From NCBI GenBank assembly GCA_020216625.1, contig JAIUYB010000161.1, forward strand, positions 1 to 5,989: 5,989 nt of DNA. The letters run 5' to 3'. The position numbers were made by a program, and so were the translations under genes. Shown here piece by piece: positions 1-4,158 of this stretch. The first letter of the stretch is position 1; each line of letters opens with the position of its first letter. The notes under the pieces are model-generated. The model saw nothing but the letters and a program-made list of their open reading frames with translations. It searched no databases and was not told the origin of the DNA. This DNA comes from Desulfarculus sp. (GTDB lineage: Bacteria; Desulfobacterota; Desulfarculia; Desulfarculales; Desulfarculaceae).

Positions 1-424
1 GGCAATAGCGCCGCAGGTAGTTGACCGCCAGGACCACGCCCCTTGCCCGCGCCAACTCCACCACCCGGGCGGCCTGGTCCAGGTCCAGGGCCAGGGGTTT
101 CTCCATGAACAGCGCCCGCAGGCCCGGGGTCTCCAGGGCGGCCAGGGCCAGCTGGTAATGGGTGGGGTCGGGGCTGCAGATGCTGACGATCTGGGGTTGG
201 GCCTCGGCCAGTAGCGAGCGGGGGTCCTGGAACCAGGCCCCGGCTCCCCAGGTCTGGGCGCAATCCCGGGCCAAGTCCGGGTCCGGGTCGCAGACCGCGA
301 CCAACTGGGTGGCCGGGCAGGCGGCGTAGGCCTGGGCGTGGGCGTAGACCCCCAAGTGGGGGGCCTGGCGGGCGAAAAGATGCCCCATCCGCCCGCAGCC
401 GATGACCGCCGCCCGCCAAACCAT
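1..424 (-). CDS. Gfo/Idh/MocA family NAD(P)-dependent oxidoreductase, N-terminal part (cut by left edge)
   Basis: I translated this by hand from the ATG at 424-422; it stays open for 141 codons to the window edge, so the C-terminal domain is missing. The N-terminus has a Rossmann dinucleotide-binding loop, VIGCGRMG at residues 7-14. It continues with LVAVCDPDPD at 41-50, the end of the second beta strand where the cofactor ribose is usually bound. SICSPDPTHY at 81-90 and FMEKPLALD at 106-114 follow; EKP is the family hallmark, and its lysine is the usual catalytic or nicotinamide-contacting residue. VNYLRRY at 134-140 matches the family's N-x-R-R-type strand. The family oxidises or reduces sugar hydroxyls or keto groups with NAD(P). 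The start codon shares a base with the upstream stop (TGATG), and an AAGGGG ribosome site (432-437) lies 7 nt before it, so translation is probably coupled. Being last of four genes suggests a step on the same sugar; the substrate cannot be read from this fragment. Confidence 0.88.
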   Translation of the reverse strand, partial: MVWRAAVIGCGRMGHLFARQAPHLGVYAHAQAYAACPATQLVAVCDPDPDLARDCAQTWGAGAWFQDPRSLLAEAQPQIVSICSPDPTHYQLALAALETPGLRALFMEKPLALDLDQAARVVELARARGVVLAVNYLRRYC

Positions 425-1206
425 CAGCGCACCCCTTTTTGCACCACGTGGCGGTTGAGGTCGGCCAACTCCGGCCGCCGGGCCAGGAGATCCAGCACCT
501 CGGCCAGGGAAAAGTCGGGCTTGGTTGGATACAACTCCTCGAAGATGCTGTTAATCAGGCTGAAGTCCTCGGCGGTGTCCACGGTCAGGCGCAGCTCCCG
601 GGCCCAGTCCGGCAAGCCGCCGTCCAGGTTGGCCAGGCGAAAGCGCTCCGGGTGCTCCCAGAAATAGTTGGAGACGTGCTCGTGGTCCACCGGATCGGTG
701 CTCAGGCGGGCCACCTCCTCCAGGTCGGCCAGGCGGAAGACCCGCACGTCCAGGCCCACCGGGTAGGTGCGCCGGGCGGGGAAGGGCTCCTGGCCGGAGG
801 GCAGGGGGGCCAGCTCGCGGGTCAGCATGTTGGCGCAGAAATCGCCCCGGCCTTGGTCGTGCAGGGCCAGGACCGCCTCCACCGTGGCCGGGTCCACCAG
901 GGGGCAGTCGCCGGTGGTCTGCACGATGCGCTCCGCGCGCATGGAGCGGGCGGCCTCCAGCACCCGGGTCAGCACGTCGTCCTCGCTGCCCCGGTGGCAA
1001 CCCACCCCCAGGCGGGCGGCCAACTCGGCGATGGGCTGGCAGGACGGGTCCTCGCTGGTGGCGATGACCACGCCGTCCAGGCCCCGCACCCGGTTAAGGC
1101 GCTCGATCATCAGCTCCAGCATGGGCCGTCCCAGGATGGGCAGCAGAACCTTGCCCGGCAGGCGGGTGGAGCGCATGCGGGCCTCGATGGTGGCGATGGT
1201 GCGCAA
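424..1206 (-). CDS. SpsF-type cytidylyltransferase family protein, paralog 2 (TTG start)
   Basis: A 260-residue protein of the CMP-Kdo/CMP-NeuAc synthetase-like fold (CTP_transf_3, SpsF group). It probably transfers CMP from CTP onto an acidic or amino sugar in the cytoplasm. Visible motifs are the nucleotide-binding signature EARMRSTRLPGKVL at residues 8-21, TGDCPLVDP at 98-106 (the aspartate is the likely Mg ligand), TYPVGLDVRVF at 147-157, DHEHVSNYFWEHP at 174-186 and RLTVDTAED at 206-214. The start is TTG at 1206-1204: AGGAG lies 7 nt upstream and residue 1 then aligns exactly with the paralog encoded just upstream. Against that paralog it carries R instead of G at residue 12 (ARMRSTR versus ARMGSTR) and has extra residues around 130-146, so the sugar may differ. 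I recall related proteins with EARMTSTRLPGK, so a non-glycine there need not mean loss of activity. The stop overlaps the next start. SpsF proteins are sometimes labelled glycosyltransferases; the biochemical role is inferred. Confidence 0.88.
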   Translation of the reverse strand: MRTIATIEARMRSTRLPGKVLLPILGRPMLELMIERLNRVRGLDGVVIATSEDPSCQPIAELAARLGVGCHRGSEDDVLTRVLEAARSMRAERIVQTTGDCPLVDPATVEAVLALHDQGRGDFCANMLTRELAPLPSGQEPFPARRTYPVGLDVRVFRLADLEEVARLSTDPVDHEHVSNYFWEHPERFRLANLDGGLPDWARELRLTVDTAEDFSLINSIFEELYPTKPDFSLAEVLDLLARRPELADLNRHVVQKGVR

Positions 1207-1213
1207 GGGCCGT

Positions 1214-1218
1214 CTCCT
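1214..1218 (-). promoter_or_regulatory. Ribosome binding site deciding the TTG start of the second SpsF paralog
   Basis: AGGAG on the minus strand lies 7 nt upstream of the TTG at 1206. With this start the two paralogs line up residue for residue through the first 21 positions, which confirms the choice. Confidence 0.75.
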
Positions 1219-1222
1219 GGCG

Positions 1223-1240
1223 GCCGGCCAAATGGCCGGC
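1223..1240 (-). repeat. Intercistronic 7-bp hairpin between the two SpsF genes
   Basis: GCCGGCC (1223-1229) and GGCCGGC (1234-1240) form a perfect stem with the loop AAAT or its complement. It lies 9 nt after the stop of the first paralog and 4 nt before the Shine-Dalgarno site of the second. No T-run follows, so it is unlikely to end transcription; it could stabilise or stage the mRNA or modulate translation of the TTG-started gene. Confidence 0.5.
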
Positions 1241-1249
1241 GGTTGTTCC

Positions 1250-2005
1250 CTAGACCGCGCTGCCGTCCGGGGCGATGAGTTTCTTCTGTTCGATCCCGGC
1301 GTTGATGGCCGCCCACTCCGGGTTGCGTTCCAGCAACTCCACCGCCTGGCGCCAAGAAAAACGATCGTGGCCGAACTGGCGGAAGATCAGGCGCATCAGC
1401 GCCAGGTCCTCCGGGGTGTCCACGGTCAGGCGATAGCGGGAGAAGTCGCCGTCCAGACACATGGCGCCATGGATGCGAAACTGCTCGGGATGAAAGTAGA
1501 TATAGGGCGTGACGTGCTCGCGCCAGGCCGGGTCGCGGTCCTGGGCCCAGGCCCGGGACAGGGCCTCCAGGGTCATCACCTCGGTGTCCAGGCCCCGGGG
1601 ATAGGTGTAGCGCGGCAGACGGCTGGAGGCGTAGTCCACCTCCGGCAACCGTTCCAGGAACTGGCCCACCACGTCGTCCACCACCTGGGGGTCGATCAGG
1701 GGACAGTCGGAGGTGCAGCGCACCACCACCTGGGCCGCGCAGGCCTGGGCGGCCTGGTAATACCGGTCCAGGAGGTCCTCGGGATGGCCCCGGAAACAGA
1801 CCTGGCCCCGGGCCTGGCACCAATCGGCCAACGCCTGGTCCGGCTCCAGGGTGGTGGTGGCCACCACGATCTGGTCCAGGCGGGTGGCCCGGGCCAGACG
1901 ATCCAGGCAGCGGGCCAGCACCGGCGCGCCGGCCAGGTCGGCCAGAACCTTGCCCGGCAGGCGGGTGCTGCCCATGCGGGCCTGGACGATGGCGACCACT
2001 TTCAT
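1250..2005 (-). CDS. SpsF-type cytidylyltransferase family protein, paralog 1
   Basis: A 251-residue protein of the SpsF/CMP-sugar synthetase-like family. It carries the canonical signature QARMGSTRLPGKVL at residues 8-21, TSDCPLIDP at 98-106 (likely Mg-binding aspartate), YTYPRGLDTEV at 133-143, REHVTPYIYFHPEQF at 162-176 and YRLTVDTPEDLALM at 191-204. The expected activity is activation of a sugar acid or amino sugar with CTP, releasing pyrophosphate; the exact sugar is unknown. The ATG at 2005-2003 has GGGAG at 2014-2018, 8 nt upstream. It lies 25 nt downstream of the aminotransferase stop and 43 nt upstream of the second paralog, so one transcript is likely. SpsF was named from the Bacillus spore-coat polysaccharide operon, where it also sits with a DegT-type aminotransferase (spsC) and a NeuB-like synthase (spsE). 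That parallel supports the pathway call but not a spore-coat role here. Confidence 0.9.
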   Translation of the reverse strand: MKVVAIVQARMGSTRLPGKVLADLAGAPVLARCLDRLARATRLDQIVVATTTLEPDQALADWCQARGQVCFRGHPEDLLDRYYQAAQACAAQVVVRCTSDCPLIDPQVVDDVVGQFLERLPEVDYASSRLPRYTYPRGLDTEVMTLEALSRAWAQDRDPAWREHVTPYIYFHPEQFRIHGAMCLDGDFSRYRLTVDTPEDLALMRLIFRQFGHDRFSWRQAVELLERNPEWAAINAGIEQKKLIAPDGSAV

Positions 2006-2030
2006 GGCGATGTCTCCCTCGACGGCGGCC

Positions 2031-3191
2031 TCAGACCAGCAGGCGGGGGCCGCTGGGCAGGTTGAGGATGCGCCCGGCCAGGGACTCGGCCACCGGCAGG
2101 TCCATGCGTGGACAGGCGCGGTACATCGGCAGCCGGTGCATCAGCTCCCAGGCCGGCCGGGTCATGTACCCGGCCTGGTTGGCGGCCTCCAGGCAGGGGG
2201 TCAGCTCCGCCTCCCGGCCCCGGTCCAGGATCAGGGCGTTGAGCCAGTAGTTGCTCTGGCAACCCGGGGGCTCGCGAAAGAAACGCGCCCCCGTCAGTCC
2301 TGCCAGGCCCTGGGCGTAGGCCTCGGCCAGACGGCGTTTGCGGCGCAGGAACTCCGGCAGCTGCTCCATCTGGGCGCAGCCCAGGGCGGCGTTGAGGTTG
2401 GGCAGACGATAATTGTAGCCCAACTGGTCGTGGGCGTAGGCCCAGGGATGGGGCGGCTTGGCGGTGGTGGTCAGATGCTTGGCCAGGCGGCCCAACTCCT
2501 CGTCGTTGGTCAGGATCGCCCCGCCCCCGCCGGTGGTGATGGTCTTGTTGCCGTTGAAGCTCAGGGTGGCCAGGCGACCGAAGGTGCCGGTGTGGCGGCC
2601 ATGGTAGTAGGAGCCCAGGGACTCGGCCGCGTCCTCCACCAGCGCCAGGCCGTAGTCGTCGCAGACCCTTTGCAGCCCCTCCAGGTCCACCGGATGGCCG
2701 AAGACGTGCATCGGGACCACCGCCCGCATCACCCGGCCGGTCTGGCGGTTCAGGCACTGGCCATCGCGCGCCACGGCCACCTGCGCCAGGTGGCGGGCCA
2801 AGGCGGCCGGGTCCAGGCCCAGGGTCGCTTCGGCGCTGTCGGCGAAATGGGGCGTGGCCCCCAGGTAGGCCACCGCGTTGGCGGTGGCCACGAAGGTCAG
2901 GGCGGGGACGATCACCTCGTCGCCGGCCGTCACCCCGGCCAGGCGCAGGGCCACCTGCAAGGCGGCGGTGCCGTTGACCACCGCCACCGCCCGTTTGGCC
3001 CCGGTGAAGCGGGCCAGTTCATCCTCGAAGCGGTCCACATAGGAGCCCACCGAGGACACCCAGCCGCTGTCTAGGCAATCCTTCAGGTATTTCCACTCGT
3101 TGCCAGCGAAACAGGGCTCGTGCAGGGCCACCGGTCCGGGGCCGGGCAGCACCGCGCGCAGGGCGGCGACCAACTCCTGGGCCAGACTCAC
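2031..3191 (-). CDS. LegC-family PLP-dependent sugar aminotransferase (DegT/DnrJ/EryC1/StrS)
   Basis: This enzyme should transfer an amino group, usually from glutamate, onto the 4-keto carbon of a UDP-linked 6-deoxy amino sugar, an early step towards bacillosamine or legionaminic-type acids. I take the GTG at 3191-3189 as start (386 aa). AGGGAG lies 7 nt upstream, and the longer reading frame from 3323 adds 44 low-complexity Arg/Pro residues and crosses the likely promoter. Using this start, HEPCFAGNEWKYLKDCLDSG (24-43) and WVSSVGSYVDRFE (44-56) match the LegC N-terminus. NGTAAL (73-78) binds the PLP phosphate, VEDAAES (185-191) supplies the aspartate for the pyridine nitrogen, and SFNGNKTITTGGGG (211-224) holds the Schiff-base lysine K216. 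The extra segment near 140-160 before VPMHVFGHP and the length of about 385 are typical of LegC rather than ArnB. It is the first gene of the sugar operon. Another nucleotide amino sugar substrate is possible. Confidence 0.9.
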   Translation of the reverse strand: MSLAQELVAALRAVLPGPGPVALHEPCFAGNEWKYLKDCLDSGWVSSVGSYVDRFEDELARFTGAKRAVAVVNGTAALQVALRLAGVTAGDEVIVPALTFVATANAVAYLGATPHFADSAEATLGLDPAALARHLAQVAVARDGQCLNRQTGRVMRAVVPMHVFGHPVDLEGLQRVCDDYGLALVEDAAESLGSYYHGRHTGTFGRLATLSFNGNKTITTGGGGAILTNDEELGRLAKHLTTTAKPPHPWAYAHDQLGYNYRLPNLNAALGCAQMEQLPEFLRRKRRLAEAYAQGLAGLTGARFFREPPGCQSNYWLNALILDRGREAELTPCLEAANQAGYMTRPAWELMHRLPMYRACPRMDLPVAESLAGRILNLPSGPRLLV

Positions 3192-3198
3192 GCTACTA

Positions 3199-3204
3199 CT
3201 CCCT
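3199..3204 (-). promoter_or_regulatory. Ribosome binding site deciding the GTG start of the aminotransferase
   Basis: AGGGAG on the minus strand stands 7 nt before the GTG at 3191. Upstream candidates in the same frame lack such a site and would add non-conserved residues. A short palindrome, CGCCAA-G-TTGGCG (3207-3219), lies two bases upstream of it and may be an operator or may affect access to the site. Confidence 0.75.
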
Positions 3205-3273
3205 GGCGCCAAGTTGGCGTCGCGAAGGGATGCCGGGGCCAGGCGCGGCCGGGGTGGCGGCCGGCGCATCTTT

Positions 3274-3302
3274 TCCATATCAGAGGGCCGCCGGGGCGTC
3301 AA
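3274..3302 (-). promoter_or_regulatory. Putative promoter of the sugar operon
   Basis: On the minus strand, TTGACG (3302-3297, 5 of 6) is followed after 17 nt by TATGGA (3279-3274, 3 of 6) preceded by TG-A, which fits an extended -10. Transcription would start about 75 nt before the GTG of the aminotransferase gene. It overlaps the 10-bp inverted repeat, so the site may be regulated. The -10 match is weak, hence moderate confidence. Confidence 0.45.
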
Positions 3303-3315
3303 CCGGCCCCGGCGG
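3288..3315. repeat. 10-bp perfect inverted repeat with 8-nt loop between tetR and the aminotransferase
   Basis: CCGCCGGGGC at 3288-3297 is the exact reverse complement of GCCCCGGCGG at 3306-3315. As RNA it is a strong hairpin 51 nt past the TetR stop, but no T-run follows on either strand. It may be a U-less terminator or attenuator, or an operator, because its loop contains most of the -35 box of the putative operon promoter. Confidence 0.7.
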
Positions 3316-3366
3316 GTAGCCATGCCATCTCAAGGGGTTGCCGGTCCCAGGGCGCGAGCGGCCGTC

Positions 3367-3945
3367 TCAGCGGGCGGCGAAGGCCCGCCGGCAGCAGGCC
3401 ACCAGCTCCTCCCGGCCATCGACGGGCTGGCTGGCCCCCAGCAGCAGGAGCAGACGGCTCAGGCCCACGGTGGTGGAGCGCAAAAGCAGGGCCAGGGCCT
3501 GGGGAGAGCCCGCGATGACGCTGCCGTCGGCCTGGCCGCGCTGAATGATGGTCAGCAACAGGTCGCCCAACTCGCTGAACAGGGGCTGCAATTTGGCGTG
3601 ATGGGGAGAGCCGGGCTCCAGCAGACCCAGGGGGAAATCCCGCACCAGGATCTTGGTTATCTTGGGCTGGAGTTGGGAGCCGGCCAAGTGGTTGCGCACG
3701 AAGCCCTCCACCGCGTCGATGCCGCTGGGGGCTTCATCCAATATTTTGCGCACTGACTCCAGGTAGTTGGTCATGGCCTCCTGGAGGATGTGGAGCAGGA
3801 TCTCCTCCTTGGTGGGGAAATAATAGAAGATCGAACCCTCCGAAACCCCGGCCCGGCGGGCCAGTTCCGCAGTGGGGGTGGCGTGATAGCCCTGAGCCGC
3901 GAACAGATCGATGGCGGCGGTGATGATGGCTTGCTTGCGCGACAA
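3367..3945 (-). CDS. TetR/AcrR family transcriptional regulator (TTG start)
   Basis: A 192-residue one-domain-plus-ligand-pocket repressor of TetR type. Residues 1-50 form the DNA-binding domain: MSRKQAIITAAIDLFAAQGY, then the helix-turn-helix PTAELARRAGVSEGSIFYYF at 24-43 and PTKEEIL, which is close to the family consensus. The rest is a helical, poorly conserved ligand and dimerisation domain (for example KITKILVRDFPLG near 95-107). The start is TTG at 3945-3943 with GGGAGGA 6 nt upstream. The alternative ATG at 4044 would put the start inside the -35 element and add 33 residues not typical of the family. The gene has its own promoter with a palindrome over the expected transcription start, so autorepression is likely. 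It lies between the formate dehydrogenase terminator and the sugar operon in the same direction; its other targets and its ligand cannot be told from the sequence. Confidence 0.9.
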   Translation of the reverse strand: MSRKQAIITAAIDLFAAQGYHATPTAELARRAGVSEGSIFYYFPTKEEILLHILQEAMTNYLESVRKILDEAPSGIDAVEGFVRNHLAGSQLQPKITKILVRDFPLGLLEPGSPHHAKLQPLFSELGDLLLTIIQRGQADGSVIAGSPQALALLLRSTTVGLSRLLLLLGASQPVDGREELVACCRRAFAAR

Positions 3946-3951
3946 GTCGAT

Positions 3952-3958
3952 TCCTCCC
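3952..3958 (-). promoter_or_regulatory. Ribosome binding site deciding the TTG start of the TetR gene
   Basis: GGGAGGA on the minus strand ends 6 nt before the TTG at 3945. It is the best Shine-Dalgarno match in the window and no ATG in frame has a comparable site. Confidence 0.8.
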
Positions 3959-4000
3959 GGAATGAGACATCGGGCCGGGGACGGTCCGCGGCCATCGCTA

Positions 4001-4014
4001 ACTGAGTGCTCAGT
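4001..4014. promoter_or_regulatory. Putative TetR-family operator palindrome
   Basis: ACTGAG-TG-CTCAGT is a perfect 6-bp inverted repeat around 2 nt. It begins one base after the -10 box and covers the expected transcription start of the regulator gene. This size and place are typical of autoregulatory TetR-family operators. That the adjacent gene product binds it is inference. Confidence 0.65.
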
Positions 4015-4015
4015 C

Positions 4016-4044
4016 AATCTATCGTCGATCAGAGCGCCAGTCAA
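4016..4044 (-). promoter_or_regulatory. Sigma70-like promoter of the TetR gene
   Basis: Read on the minus strand, a -35 box TTGACT (4044-4039, 5 of 6 to consensus) is separated by 17 nt from a -10 box TAGATT (4021-4016, 4 of 6). Transcription would start near 4009, leaving a leader of about 63 nt before the TTG codon. It lies immediately after the formate dehydrogenase terminator and upstream of the only suitable start of the regulator. Confidence 0.65.
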
Positions 4045-4090
4045 CCAGATTTGAGCGTTGGTCGGGAAAACGCCGCCCGGCGATGCGCCA

Positions 4091-4128
4091 GGAAAATGAA
4101 GCGGGGGAGCCCGGTTGGGCTCCCCCGC
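4091..4128 (-). terminator. Rho-independent terminator of the formate dehydrogenase transcript
   Basis: A perfect 12-bp GC-rich stem, GCGGGGGAGCCC at 4101-4112 with GGGCTCCCCCGC at 4117-4128, closes a 4-nt loop (4113-4116). On the minus strand it is followed directly by the T-rich stretch TTCATTTT (4100-4093). It starts 30 nt after the formate dehydrogenase stop codon. The plus-strand side has no T-run, so it should work only in the minus direction. Confidence 0.92.
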
Positions 4129-4158
4129 GGGGATTGTCGCGTCAGTTGTTGTAGGGGG

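Noticed and set aside
439..3074. Long plus-strand open frames (439-1278, 767-2065, 1851-3074)
   Set aside because: They run opposite to genes with clear family motifs, have low-complexity Gly/Gln/Ala/His-rich translations with no recognisable motif, and are expected shadows of high-GC third codon positions.
3192..3323. Longer aminotransferase starting at 3323 (430 aa)
   Set aside because: The extra 44 residues are Arg/Pro-rich and unlike the family, they span the putative promoter, and the GTG at 3191 has a well-placed ribosome site.
3100..3756. Plus-strand frames across the tetR and intergenic region (3100-3756, 3120-3518)
   Set aside because: No motif, antisense to tetR and the aminotransferase, no ribosome site of note.
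3946..4044. Longer TetR protein starting at ATG 4044 (225 aa)
   Set aside because: The start lies in the -35 box and the leader would cover the -10 and operator; TTG 3945 has a strong ribosome site and gives the normal family N-terminus.
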